A program made the translations under genes and the position numbers. From a virus: a stretch of DNA of 48,865 nt. Under the pieces are notes generated by a model, which saw nothing but the letters and a program-made list of their open reading frames with translations, made no database searches and was not told the DNA's origin. Of the stretch, positions 15,207 to 22,460 are shown in pieces (positions within the stretch are counted from its first letter, which is position 1; each line of letters begins with the position of its first letter). Location: the IMG/VR virus record IMGVR_UViG_3300017960_000507, positions 1 to 48,865 of that record. The stretch is one strand, 5' to 3'.

Positions 15207-15486
15207 AGAAGTGTGCTGGAAATGCTTTTGTAGACACTATGGCCTTCATGAGCAACATTCGAAGGGCACCGCGCACGTGACGTTTGATGACCATTTTAAT
15301 AAGGATGGAGGATGGTCTTTTCGTTACACTTATTGTCCAATTGGAAATATCTGGTTGCACATTCATGAACCGTCAGAGTATTGTGAATACACTTTGGAAC
15401 ATATTATGACGTGGGAGAAGACGTGCCAGAATGCAGAAAGTGCGGCAAGTGTTGTTACTTCAAAGCAAGAATCGGTGGACAAGTAG
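15196..15486 (+). CDS. LEH-family protein with tail overlapping the next gene
   Basis: 96 residues: Cys7/Cys10 (plus Cys12), a His-rich middle (H-E-Q-H, D-D-H), Cys47 followed by Pro, and Y-C-E-Y-T-L-E-H at 62-69. The last 21 residues lie over the start of the CxxCxxCC gene in another frame and are low-complexity, so they are probably just carried along to the first available stop. Confidence 0.84.
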   Translation: MLSKEVCWKCFCRHYGLHEQHSKGTAHVTFDDHFNKDGGWSFRYTYCPIGNIWLHIHEPSEYCEYTLEHIMTWEKTCQNAESAASVVTSKQESVDK

Positions 15487-15710
15487 TCCTTACCAAAACG
15501 GCTTGTCCCTTTTTAGACGAGAAAACGAATCTGTGCAAAGTGTTTGATAAGCGTTTTGAAGTTGTTGAAGGATGTTTGCCTGCTGAAACAGCAGCGCAAC
15601 GCGGGATGCTTCCTGAAGATTGCCCGTTTGTTCAGGACATTCCAAACTACAAAGGCCCAAGGCCGATTGAAGAGTTGTTTGATGGTATGGCCGGAAACTC
15701 AACTCAATAA
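15423..15710 (+). CDS. CxxCxxCC metal-cluster protein (YkgJ-like), second copy
   Basis: 95 residues. Cys4, Cys7, Cys10 and Cys11 form C-x2-C-x2-CC; Cys28 and Cys38 follow in T-A-C-P-F-L-D-E-K-T-N-L-C. The pattern parallels the protein at 1415-1762. GTG 15423 is preferred because GGGAGAAG precedes it; GTG 15411 is an alternative. It lacks the long basic leader of the first copy. Confidence 0.82.
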   Translation: MPECRKCGKCCYFKARIGGQVVLTKTACPFLDEKTNLCKVFDKRFEVVEGCLPAETAAQRGMLPEDCPFVQDIPNYKGPRPIEELFDGMAGNSTQ

Positions 15711-15909
15711 GAAAGTTTGCCAACGATGTAAAGGCGAATGGGAACATCGTGATGAGCACCACTGGGATGAACTTGGGGACGTTTATTGTCCAAAAAAAGG
15801 TGGCGCAATTTGTTCAACTGTAACGTGTTCTCCGCCGCCAAGTTGGTGTGTTTACAAATTGGAGCATTTGGTTCATCGGAAAGAGCCGTTCAAAAATGAT
15901 TTTGAGTAA
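15682..15909 (+). CDS. LEH-family protein with six Cys
   Basis: 75 residues: Cys13/Cys16, Cys36 followed by Pro, extra Cys44 and Cys49, and W-C-V-Y-K-L-E-H at 55-62. The middle W-E-H-R-D-E-H-H-W-D-E is unusually His-rich. The start lies 29 bases inside the previous gene, and the L-N-K-K-V-C core is where most members begin. Confidence 0.84.
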   Translation: MVWPETQLNKKVCQRCKGEWEHRDEHHWDELGDVYCPKKGGAICSTVTCSPPPSWCVYKLEHLVHRKEPFKNDFE

Positions 15910-16105
15910 AAAGATTTGCATAAGCTGTTACAAAAAGCAAAACTGGAAATGGGCGAGATACTACGAATTTCATTGGAAGGGGAATGATGGACGCCTTTGG
16001 TGCGTGATAAATTATGAATTTCGCAGGGCCAAATTTAATCCACCAGACAACTGCCCTTTTTACTTGGAACACTTTATGGAATTTCAGAATGATTGTCAAG
16101 TGTAA
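15896..16105 (+). CDS. LEH-family Cys-rich protein
   Basis: 69 residues: Cys8/Cys11, Cys36, N-C-P-F-Y-L-E-H at 52-59 and tail F-M-E-F-Q. The segment N-W-K-W-A-R-Y-Y is strongly aromatic. It overlaps the previous gene by 14 bases and the next by 17. Confidence 0.87.
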   Translation: MILSKKICISCYKKQNWKWARYYEFHWKGNDGRLWCVINYEFRRAKFNPPDNCPFYLEHFMEFQNDCQV

Positions 16106-16448
16106 AAATTGTTCTCGCAATATTGAAACAGAAAAGATGGATCATTATTACACTTCTGGCTACTATTGTTCAAACAAATGTTGGGAAACATTGCTCAGAG
16201 TTTGTGTCAATTGTGGAAAACAAGATTTGGAAGTTAGGAGCAATGATAACTGTTGTGACGCGCCCGTATGTCGCGAGTGCTTTTTCAAATTGATTTGTAA
16301 CAAATTGCCGCCTATAAAAGATTGGGATAGATTCAGAAACAAATACGATTGGAGCGTCTATCCATACTATTTTGAATATTTCATTGACAAGGAGAACAAA
16401 TACCGTGGACGTGACTTTCAGGCGGTTACAGATTCCAGACGTGATTGA
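16089..16448 (+). CDS. Multi-knuckle zinc-binding protein
   Basis: 119 residues with eleven Cys: Cys5/Cys8, Cys27/Cys31, Cys39/Cys42, C-C at 55-56, Cys61/Cys64 and Cys70. This fits two or three tandem zinc knuckles. The C-terminal half is Tyr-rich (Y-P-Y-Y-F-E-Y-F) and overlaps the start of rfbC by 44 bases. It is not an LEH member. Nucleic-acid or protein binding is possible but not shown. Confidence 0.78.
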   Translation: MIVKCKNCSRNIETEKMDHYYTSGYYCSNKCWETLLRVCVNCGKQDLEVRSNDNCCDAPVCRECFFKLICNKLPPIKDWDRFRNKYDWSVYPYYFEYFIDKENKYRGRDFQAVTDSRRD

Positions 16449-16959
16449 AGTCGAGCCAAGTGTTCATCTGGATACAAGAGGGCACTTTCAAGAGTTTTAT
16501 CATAAGGAAAAATATTTTGATGGCGGAATCACTTGCGAGTTTGTTCAAGACAATACATCTGTTACAGCGCAATATGTTTTGAGAGGAATGCATTACCAAT
16601 TGAACAATCCGCAAGCAAAATTGGTTTCAGTGCTTCATGGAAAAGTGTTTGATGTAGCATTGGACATCCGCAGAGCATCGCCAACGTTTGGGCAAGCCGT
16701 TGGCGCGACGCTTTCTGCTTCTGGCGCGAAGCAATTGTTCATTCCAGAAGGGTTTGCGCACGGTTTTTACGTTATATCAAAATGGGCGTTGTTCTTTTAC
16801 AAATGTTCTGCATTGTATGATCCAGCTGATGATCGTGGTGTTCATTGGGCCAGTGTGAACATTTGGGATTTTCAAAAGGAAGGCGACCCGTTGCTTTCTG
16901 AAAAAGACAACGGACTACCATTGTTGAATCAAACGCCAATGATTGATCTTCCAGAATGA
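16405..16959 (+). CDS. rfbC: dTDP-4-dehydrorhamnose 3,5-epimerase
   Basis: 184 residues, the family's usual size. The cupin motifs are clear: L-D-T-R-G-H-F-Q-E at about 24-32, V-L-R-G-M-H-Y-Q with the catalytic His, V-F-D-V-A-L-D-I-R with S-P-T-F-G, and F-I-P-E-G-F-A-H-G-F. The enzyme (RmlC) epimerises C3 and C5 of dTDP-4-keto-6-deoxyglucose in the dTDP-rhamnose pathway. GTG 16405 has AGGAG 10 bases upstream. rfbA is 7 kb downstream; rfbB and rfbD are not in the window. It may serve host-surface mimicry or sugar-nucleotide supply. Confidence 0.93.
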   Translation: MDVTFRRLQIPDVIEVEPSVHLDTRGHFQEFYHKEKYFDGGITCEFVQDNTSVTAQYVLRGMHYQLNNPQAKLVSVLHGKVFDVALDIRRASPTFGQAVGATLSASGAKQLFIPEGFAHGFYVISKWALFFYKCSALYDPADDRGVHWASVNIWDFQKEGDPLLSEKDNGLPLLNQTPMIDLPE

Positions 16960-16969
16960 GAGGGGAAAT

Positions 16970-18400
16970 ATGAATGGATTGTTAGTTGGTGGATCAGTTG
17001 CCGCTATCGCTGTTTCAGTTTGGAGCTACATCAAAGGATTTTTCTCCAAGGTGCGTAGCTTATTCATTGTGAAGGTGACGATCAACGGGCAATTGTCGTC
17101 CGCTGTTTCATTCTATTGTTGGAAAAACATGAAACGGGTGCGAATTGGCGATAGAAAATATGAGAGCTATAACACGTTTGTCCGGCCAAAGGACAGATAC
17201 CAGCATGTAGCTTATGAACTCATTGGGCGTAGCGGTTTGATCTTTTGGAAGGGTTGGAGGTTTTTGCTTGTTGGCGAGGCTTCAACAAGTCGAGATCAAA
17301 CCCCAGCTACCGAAGATACGGGTGATTTGAAGATTTCCTTCATCCGTGGTACGTGGAATGTTGACACGTTGATTGAGGACGCCGTTGCGCTTTATAACAA
17401 ATATATTATCAGTGGATTTCAAAAACGACGCTTTCGCGTGCGGCGTGCTTACGGAACGTTTGGGTTAGCAAGAGGTCAAGATGGAAAAGTTTCACTCACG
17501 CCGCGCACAGAAGACGAAAAATCTGAAGCGGATCATTTCCTTTGGGACAAGCGATTACTCACTTGGAAAGTAGACGACCTTGGGCAAAGGATTCATGATT
17601 CTGGAAAACCGTTTGAATCATTAGCGTTTCCTGATATGATTTGGACAGCAATACGCGATATTGAGCGGTGGAAAAAATCAGTGGATTGGTACAAGGAGAA
17701 AGGCATTCCTTGGAAGCGAGGATGGTTGCTTTACGGTGTTCCCGGTACTGGCAAGACTTCATTGGTCAGAGCAATTGGAGAACATCTTGACGTGCCTGTT
17801 ATTTCTTTTACGCTTTCCAGTTTCACTGATCGTGAATTTCAAGAGGAATGGGGTGACTTGCGACGCTTCACGCCTTGTATCGCATTGATTGAAGACATCG
17901 ATACAGTTTTTCACGGTAGAACAAACATCACTAAAGGAGGCAATTACGACAAACCGTTGAACTTCGATGTGTTGCTCAATACCATTGATGGGATTCAAAC
18001 ATCAGATGGAGTGTTCACAATTGTAACGTCAAATTGCATCGAACATCTTGACCCTGCGATTGGCAGACCTTCTGGAAAAGGGGTTACAACGCGTCCCGGA
18101 CGCATTGACCGCGCTATTGAGTTGAAAGAACTTGGCAAAGAGGAACGCCGTATGGTTGCCAAGCGTATTCTTGTAGATTGCCCCGAATTCATTGAAGAAC
18201 AAGTACGGCTTGGCGATGGCGAAACTGGCGCTCAATTTACTGATCGTTGCGCGAAGTTGGCACTGGCTCAGTATTGGGGCGACAACGTGGATGAATTTAT
18301 TTGTAATCACAGAGTCGCAAAGCGGGAAATAGAAGAGACGACGCATTATGAATACGCTGAACCGCCAGAAGCGCAGAATACGCCGATGAGCGCTGAATAA
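16970..18400 (+). CDS. BCS1-like AAA ATPase with N-terminal membrane anchor
   Basis: 476 residues. A single hydrophobic segment at about 5-22 is followed by a BCS1-type N-terminal domain of about 200 residues and then an AAA module: Walker A G-V-P-G-T-G-K-T with Lys262, Walker B A-L-I-E-D at about 305-309, sensor 1 T-I-V-T-S-N, and an R-P-G-R-I-D arginine-finger region. These features define the mitochondrial BCS1-like AAA group, also present in bacteria and large phages. It probably remodels or translocates a protein near the membrane. GAGGGG lies 5 bases before ATG 16970. It ends the block before promoter copy 3. Confidence 0.92.
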   Translation: MNGLLVGGSVAAIAVSVWSYIKGFFSKVRSLFIVKVTINGQLSSAVSFYCWKNMKRVRIGDRKYESYNTFVRPKDRYQHVAYELIGRSGLIFWKGWRFLLVGEASTSRDQTPATEDTGDLKISFIRGTWNVDTLIEDAVALYNKYIISGFQKRRFRVRRAYGTFGLARGQDGKVSLTPRTEDEKSEADHFLWDKRLLTWKVDDLGQRIHDSGKPFESLAFPDMIWTAIRDIERWKKSVDWYKEKGIPWKRGWLLYGVPGTGKTSLVRAIGEHLDVPVISFTLSSFTDREFQEEWGDLRRFTPCIALIEDIDTVFHGRTNITKGGNYDKPLNFDVLLNTIDGIQTSDGVFTIVTSNCIEHLDPAIGRPSGKGVTTRPGRIDRAIELKELGKEERRMVAKRILVDCPEFIEEQVRLGDGETGAQFTDRCAKLALAQYWGDNVDEFICNHRVAKREIEETTHYEYAEPPEAQNTPMSAE

Positions 18401-18563
18401 TGTTTGCGACGCTAAAATACTCCATCTCCCGCCGAAAACGGTGGCTTTTATGCTGGCGGGGCGGGCATCGGAATCCTTTCTTCTTTGCGTCTGGTACGTT
18501 GGCTCTTCCGTAGGCGAAAAGGCTCTATTGCATTAGCAAATCCACACCTTTTATAAAAATCAA

Positions 18564-18592
18564 GCAAAAAGGGGCGTGTCAAATTGTATAAT
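18564..18592 (+). promoter_or_regulatory. Phage promoter copy 3 (GCAAAA-17-TATAAT)
   Basis: GCAAAA at 18564-18569, a 17-base spacer ending TTG, and TATAAT at 18587-18592. It lies in a 197-base non-coding gap (18401-18597), the longest in the window, which otherwise shows only a weak GC-rich inverted repeat at 18428-18460. ATG 18598 is 6 bases after the hexamer, so the message should be leaderless. Confidence 0.75.
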
Positions 18593-18597
18593 ATTAT

Positions 18598-18849
18598 ATG
18601 AAAGTGTTTGCCAATATCATCGTTTGCCAGCGCTGTCAAAAAAAGCCTATTGATACTACGGCAGTTCATTACTACGTAGGCGGCACGTCTGATTGTCCAA
18701 AAGAAATACACAGAGAATGGCCTTGTAGGAAGCTGTGGGCGATTGTGGGCGATCATGTTTTGCTCGAACAAGACGTAAATGGTTGCCCTTATTTTTTAGA
18801 CCATATGATGATTCAGGATCATGAACAAGCTAAGCAAAAACATATGTAA
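18598..18849 (+). CDS. LEH-family protein with LDH variant
   Basis: 83 residues: Cys10/Cys13, Cys33 followed by Pro, Cys43, and C-P-Y-F-L-D-H at 63-69 (Asp for Glu), then M-M-I-Q-D. It is first in its block and starts at the predicted transcription start, with no ribosome-binding site. The divergent motif parallels the other promoter-proximal member at 2139. Confidence 0.82.
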   Translation: MKVFANIIVCQRCQKKPIDTTAVHYYVGGTSDCPKEIHREWPCRKLWAIVGDHVLLEQDVNGCPYFLDHMMIQDHEQAKQKHM

Positions 18850-19108
18850 AAGATGCCTGAATGAAGCGGGAGAAAAAGGCCATTACCGTCGGTCTGCGGG
18901 AAGTTTTGAAAAAATGAAGACACGTTGGGATAGTTGGGATGGAAGATTGTGGAATGCGTTTCAAATTGATTGTCCTTACCAACCAAAAGATGTCTTTCCC
19001 GTTTCAACAGTCAAGGAACCACCAGAATGGTGTAAATATACTCTTGAACATTTGATGGAGCGGCAAAATGGGCGATTGGGAAGTGGCGGGAGAATTGCGC
19101 GAACTTGA
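18821..19108 (+). CDS. LEH-family Cys-rich protein
   Basis: 95 residues: Cys9/Cys12, a 38-residue basic and Trp-rich middle, Cys51 followed by Pro, and W-C-K-Y-T-L-E-H at 70-77. The tail L-M-E-R-Q-N-G runs 18 residues further over the next gene. Confidence 0.87.
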   Translation: MNKLSKNICKRCLNEAGEKGHYRRSAGSFEKMKTRWDSWDGRLWNAFQIDCPYQPKDVFPVSTVKEPPEWCKYTLEHLMERQNGRLGSGGRIART

Positions 19109-19265
19109 TTCCAAGATCAAAAGACTGCGCGAGAGCAAACGAACAATGAAACGCGATTGTCAAGATGTTTTCAAGCTGGTAAACAAAGCGAAACGTACCA
19201 GTAATGGAAAACATCTTGATGAAGCATTGTTGATTCTGTGCAAGTACGCTCCAAAGAGGAAATGA
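19068..19265 (+). CDS. Small basic coiled-coil-like protein
   Basis: 65 residues, mostly helix with alternating Lys/Arg and Glu (E-L-D-S-K-I-K-R-L-R-E-S-K). The start is placed by the M-E-R-Q junction of the upstream LEH gene, giving a 41-base overlap. It has two Cys and no recognised family. Confidence 0.7.
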   Translation: MGDWEVAGELRELDSKIKRLRESKRTMKRDCQDVFKLVNKAKRTSNGKHLDEALLILCKYAPKRK

Positions 19266-19266
19266 A

Positions 19267-19473
19267 ATGTTGAGTATATTAGTTTGTCAAAGATGTCGCA
19301 ACCAACGGGGTATTGGCTGGTGCGCTTGGGACAGTATCAATTGGGAAGTATATGGTTGCGTCTCATGCGATATTGGAAAAGATTTTGCTCCAATCAGTAT
19401 CAAAAAAGAACCACCAAAGAATTGCCTTTTTGAATTGGAGCATATAGTCGATTCGCAGGAGCCAACAGTATGA
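19267..19473 (+). CDS. LEH-family Cys-rich protein
   Basis: 68 residues: Cys7/Cys10, Cys19, a second knuckle C-V-S-C at 31-34, and N-C-L-F-E-L-E-H at 52-59 (Leu in place of Pro after the last Cys). The Pro-Pro before the motif is conserved. Its stop overlaps the next ATG. Confidence 0.87.
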   Translation: MLSILVCQRCRNQRGIGWCAWDSINWEVYGCVSCDIGKDFAPISIKKEPPKNCLFELEHIVDSQEPTV

Positions 19474-19964
19474 ACCTTTGGGAATTGTTTTTCCAGCATT
19501 TCAAAATCAAAGATGATCTTGTCTTGATCGACGATGACGACCAAATGCACGTAGGGAAGCTGGTAGACCTAAAGCTTGAAGGGTGCGCGCTTCAACTTTT
19601 TGGTAGCAACGCAAAGCCGAAATTCTTCAATTGGAAAGACATCCGTTTCATTTCACATGACGGCTTTCCTGTCGAGCGGCTTCAAGGAGCAGACGGGAGC
19701 AAGCTGATCGAACAGTTAGACGGAAAACCGATTCATGAGTTGATTCACAAAGCATTGAAGTCGCCAAAAAGGGAAAAGCCAAAACAGATTGTGTTTGGCG
19801 ACCCTTACCTCATTGAGAATGTTGATTGCAGATTGATCAACGGGAAGAATTGCGGACCGGAATGGCGTGACGGCCTGTTTGAAGAATGTATTTGCATGAG
19901 AGCGCCGGACGGGGCTTGTGCCGAGTTATACGATTTCAGAACCATTTATCATTTTGCGGGCTGA
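19470..19964 (+). CDS. Unknown 164-residue protein
   Basis: The first half looks like a small beta-barrel (L-V-L-I-D-D-D-D-Q-M-H-V-G-K-L-V-D then F-F-N-W-K-D-I-R-F-I), reminiscent of Sm-like or SH3-like folds that bind RNA. The second half is Cys-containing (C-R-L-I-N-G-K-N-C-G, C-I-C). The barrel similarity is an inference from strand pattern only. Confidence 0.74.
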   Translation: MNLWELFFQHFKIKDDLVLIDDDDQMHVGKLVDLKLEGCALQLFGSNAKPKFFNWKDIRFISHDGFPVERLQGADGSKLIEQLDGKPIHELIHKALKSPKREKPKQIVFGDPYLIENVDCRLINGKNCGPEWRDGLFEECICMRAPDGACAELYDFRTIYHFAG

Positions 19965-20290
19965 TGAAAATTCGATATTGTATTCATTGCAGAGCAGCGA
20001 TGTCTTTCAGAGCGCCAAAAGATGCTTTGCATTGTAGGTTATGTGAACGCCGGAAAAAGAAATCGGAAGAAGAAAAGCTTAGCAAAAAAGTTTGCAAGTC
20101 TTGTAGAATTGGGCGTGGCTTGAATTGGGATTGGAATAGCGAAAAGCTTTGGGAGATCAACACTTCACGGTGTATGATTTCTACTGAAAAAGGAACGGTA
20201 TTTGGCGGTGCTTTTGTGAATGAACCAGCGCCAGAATATTGTCCTTTTGTTTTGGAGCACCTGCTGGATGCTGAACAAAAAAATATGTAA
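19964..20290 (+). CDS. Zinc-ribbon leader fused to an LEH module
   Basis: 108 residues. The first 30 hold CIHC at 6-9 and CRLC at 24-27. A Lys/Glu linker leads to L-S-K-K-V-C-K-S-C (Cys44/Cys47), Cys70, and Y-C-P-F-V-L-E-H at 92-99. The LEH part begins exactly where a stand-alone member would. The start shares one base with the upstream stop (TGATG). Confidence 0.85.
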   Translation: MKIRYCIHCRAAMSFRAPKDALHCRLCERRKKKSEEEKLSKKVCKSCRIGRGLNWDWNSEKLWEINTSRCMISTEKGTVFGGAFVNEPAPEYCPFVLEHLLDAEQKNM

Positions 20291-20486
20291 GAAATGTTGC
20301 ATGGAAGACAATTCATATCGGATTTCATGGGTTGTGCTTGGAAGAAGGTTTGGTCAGAATTGGAAAAGAGGAGTTGCTTTTCCGTGCAGAACGAGATTTC
20401 CCAAATGGATGAATAGCTTGGACGGAATTCCTGAAAAATGTCCTTATCGTTTGGAGCAGTTGCTTGCTCAGCAAAAGAATATGTAG
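20268..20486 (+). CDS. LEH-family protein, first of a tandem LEQ triplet
   Basis: 72 residues: Cys7/Cys10, Cys40 after F-P, and C-P-Y-R-L-E-Q at 58-64. It shares with the next two genes the Gln in place of His, the F-x-C middle and a 23-base overlap. This points to recent tandem duplication. It starts inside the tail D-A-E-Q-K-N-M of the gene above. Confidence 0.87.
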   Translation: MLNKKICKKCCMEDNSYRISWVVLGRRFGQNWKRGVAFPCRTRFPKWMNSLDGIPEKCPYRLEQLLAQQKNM

Positions 20487-20685
20487 ACAGTGCAATAAGA
20501 GGTATCATGCATTTTGGTCAGCGTGGATAGCGCACGAAATTGAAAACGACCCTTGGAATCAAGGAATCGTGTTTCCGTGTAAAGCAAAAACTTTCCAATC
20601 TGGATGGTGGGATAGTAAAAAAGAAATTCCTGAAGAATGCCCTTTCATTTTGGAGCAGACGCTTGCTCAGCAAAAGTATTTGTAA
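20464..20685 (+). CDS. LEH-family protein with TTG start, second of triplet
   Basis: 73 residues: Cys7/Cys10, Cys39 after F-P, and C-P-F-I-L-E-Q at 59-65. No ATG is available before the knuckle; TTG 20464 gives the canonical M-L-S-K-R-I-C-R-Q-C, and GGAG lies 5 bases upstream, in the codons for L-E-Q. The previous gene's tail L-L-A-Q-Q-K-N-M is encoded in the same bases in another frame. Confidence 0.85.
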   Translation: MLSKRICRQCNKRYHAFWSAWIAHEIENDPWNQGIVFPCKAKTFQSGWWDSKKEIPEECPFILEQTLAQQKYL

Positions 20686-20881
20686 GCGTTGCCATGAATA
20701 TGACTTTGGCGGGCGCATGGATGATCATCTGTTTGAAAACGAATGGGAACAAGGAAGCTTTTATTGTGGCCGCAACAGGCACACTGGTGGAATGTTTACA
20801 AGAGTCACTGATGAACCACCGCCAAACTGTCCTTTTTATTTGGAGCAGTTTTTGAAAGATGCTGAATCCGAAGGAGAGTGA
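20663..20881 (+). CDS. LEH-family protein with TTG start, third of triplet
   Basis: 72 residues: Cys7/Cys10, Cys35, N-C-P-F-Y-L-E-Q at 55-62. TTG 20663 again yields M-L-S-K-S-I-C-K-R-C. The middle differs fully from the two preceding copies (basic, Gly- and Met-rich), so divergence after duplication was fastest between the knuckle and the last Cys. Confidence 0.85.
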   Translation: MLSKSICKRCHEYDFGGRMDDHLFENEWEQGSFYCGRNRHTGGMFTRVTDEPPPNCPFYLEQFLKDAESEGE

Positions 20882-20883
20882 GA

Positions 20884-21225
20884 ATGGCATATCTTCATTG
20901 CCACAAATGTGATTGGGGTCAAGACGATTTCTGGTCCAAAGATGGTTACAATCCGTTTCGTCAAGACTTTATTGAGGACATGAAACATCATTTGTTTGAG
21001 GACAAAGTTTATGGCGACAAGTTTATGTTTGTAGAAATGAATTTGGTTCCTAAACGAGATACAAAAGGCTGGTATTGTGATTCGCGTAAATTTGTCGCGG
21101 CTCAATTGGAAAGAAAAGCAGCACAGATTTGCAACATGGCCGTGAAGACATATGAAGAATGGGAAAAGGTAAAAGATAATTTCGTTTGTCCTGAATGCGG
21201 ACACGCTTGTTGGGACATCGACTGA
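20884..21225 (+). CDS. Zinc-ribbon protein
   Basis: 113 residues with CHKC at 6-9 near the N-terminus and C-P-E-C-G-H near the C-terminus, which could form one zinc ribbon closed around a helical insert (E-D-M-K-H-H-L-F-E-D). GGAG precedes ATG 20884 by about 8 bases. It is not of the LEH type; no function is recognised. Confidence 0.77.
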   Translation: MAYLHCHKCDWGQDDFWSKDGYNPFRQDFIEDMKHHLFEDKVYGDKFMFVEMNLVPKRDTKGWYCDSRKFVAAQLERKAAQICNMAVKTYEEWEKVKDNFVCPECGHACWDID

Positions 21226-21241
21226 TAATGGAGAACTGCAA

Positions 21242-21463
21242 ATGACCATCCGTGAATTCTTGAGGAAATACAAACCGGAAGAACGGACTGAAGAGTATGA
21301 AAAACTCAGAGCGGAGTTAGAGAAGTTGAGGAATCAATTCAAAACAGCGCGAAAATATTTCAAGTACTTTATTGATCCAGATAAGGTCATGAGTAACAAA
21401 ATTGAAATTGAAATGCCAACTTTGATTTGGAAACGGAAACGTGCTAAGCAAAAAGATTTGTGA
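21242..21463 (+). CDS. Small coiled-coil protein
   Basis: 73 residues. Residues 14-40 form a heptad-like charged helix (E-Y-E-K-L-R-A-E-L-E-K-L-R-N-Q), followed by an aromatic piece, K-Y-F-K-Y-F. No Cys. Its basic tail overlaps the next LEH gene by 23 bases. Confidence 0.75.
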   Translation: MTIREFLRKYKPEERTEEYEKLRAELEKLRNQFKTARKYFKYFIDPDKVMSNKIEIEMPTLIWKRKRAKQKDL

Positions 21464-21665
21464 AAAATGTCATGGGTACAAGTTTAAGAATAACGTGGGT
21501 GCTGGTCGTCAATGGTTTGAGGATGGGGGTGTTGCTTGCCCAAACTATCTTAGGAAACCGGGACCGAACGACCATCAAAGAACGAACCCACTTTGGAGCG
21601 TGGACATCAACGGCGAGCCGCCAATTGAATGTCCTTTTTACCTTGAACACTTGTTGGAGCAGTAG
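21441..21665 (+). CDS. LEH-family protein with GTG start
   Basis: 74 residues: Cys7/Cys10, Cys33 followed by Pro, and E-C-P-F-Y-L-E-H at 63-70. GTG 21441 is the only start giving M-L-S-K-K-I-C-E-K-C. The tail stops early at L-L-E-Q, and the next ATG follows after a single base. Confidence 0.86.
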   Translation: MLSKKICEKCHGYKFKNNVGAGRQWFEDGGVACPNYLRKPGPNDHQRTNPLWSVDINGEPPIECPFYLEHLLEQ

Positions 21666-21666
21666 A

Positions 21667-21960
21667 ATGCTCTCACAAAGAATCTGTGAAAAGAAATGTA
21701 AATTGACTCAGGAAGATTGCAAATTCAAATGGGCAATCAAATATATGAGAAGCGACCCATTTACAGAATGGGCAATAACAAACAAAAAAACAGGTAAAGT
21801 GGTAGTCGAATTGACGCCTGAAAATTTTTATGAATTTGCAGGAGCACCTAAAGAATGTCCTTATGCCTTGGAACACCTGATGGAGACAAAGATTGGAAAA
21901 TTCAATCAAAAAAGTTGGAAGAGTTGCAAAGTTAGAAAGAAGAGCAAAAGCCGTCGGTAA
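21667..21960 (+). CDS. LEH-family protein with CxxxC knuckle and basic tail
   Basis: 97 residues: Cys7/Cys11 (one residue longer than usual), Cys18, no Cys in the middle, and E-C-P-Y-A-L-E-H at 63-70. After L-M-E-T the frame continues for 24 strongly basic residues. Part of that tail overlaps the next gene, so it may be incidental. Confidence 0.84.
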   Translation: MLSQRICEKKCKLTQEDCKFKWAIKYMRSDPFTEWAITNKKTGKVVVELTPENFYEFAGAPKECPYALEHLMETKIGKFNQKSWKSCKVRKKSKSRR

Positions 21961-22120
21961 CTTTTTCAAAGTTTGCAGCATAATTTTGGCAATTGCGATA
22001 CTTATGCTTATCAGTTTTCGCATTGGGCGTGCGTCGGTTCATGTTGAAGCAAAGAAACGTGGGTTGCTCCAATATGGTCAGGCGGGAAATATAGGTTGGA
22101 AGTGTGACGGTGGCAAGTAA
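21893..22120 (+). CDS. Small single-pass membrane protein
   Basis: 75 residues: a basic amphipathic N-terminus, then a hydrophobic helix at about 26-43 (C-S-I-I-L-A-I-A-I-L-M-L-I-S-F), then a polar C-terminus. TTG 21893 follows GGAG in the codons for M-E-T of the gene above. It could be a spanin-, holin-like or exclusion protein, but size and context do not decide. Confidence 0.72.
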   Translation: MENSIKKVGRVAKLERRAKAVGNFFKVCSIILAIAILMLISFRIGRASVHVEAKKRGLLQYGQAGNIGWKCDGGK

Positions 22121-22460
22121 AGAGATTTGCAAAAGATGCTTTGAGAAATGCCCCAACAGTAACTACAGTTGGTCTGAAGAAGCTTGGCGAATCGATATGC
22201 TAAATTGTTGTTTGTGGCCTCAGCACGTATCCAAAGAATGCAAAGGAAAAGATACCAACAAGACCATTGCAGGAATCCTTGACGAATTGCGGGAAGGTTC
22301 GATTCAAGTGACCGTTGGGCCAAGTACAGAGCCAACATCATTTTGTCCTTTTGCTTTGGAACACTTGATGGAAACACGGGGCAAGAAAAAAGAAACAGAC
22401 TACAAGAAGGAATTCACAAAGCGCGTCGTGATTACGGGAAAGCAAAAATATGCTGAATAA
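22110..22460 (+). CDS. LEH-family protein with GTG start
   Basis: 116 residues: Cys7/Cys10, Cys14, C-C at 33-34, Cys44, and F-C-P-F-A-L-E-H at 78-85, then a 31-residue basic extension. GTG 22110 gives M-A-S-K-E-I-C-K-R-C and the usual 11-base overlap; GTG 22104 is possible. The 35-residue gap before the last Cys has no Cys and is strand-like. Confidence 0.84.
   Translation: MASKEICKRCFEKCPNSNYSWSEEAWRIDMLNCCLWPQHVSKECKGKDTNKTIAGILDELREGSIQVTVGPSTEPTSFCPFALEHLMETRGKKKETDYKKEFTKRVVITGKQKYAE

Noticed and set aside
18428-18460. Intrinsic terminator (CCCGCC/GGCGGG inverted repeat)
   Set aside because: Only six base pairs with a 21-base loop and no T-run after it; too weak to call, though a terminator is expected somewhere in this gap.
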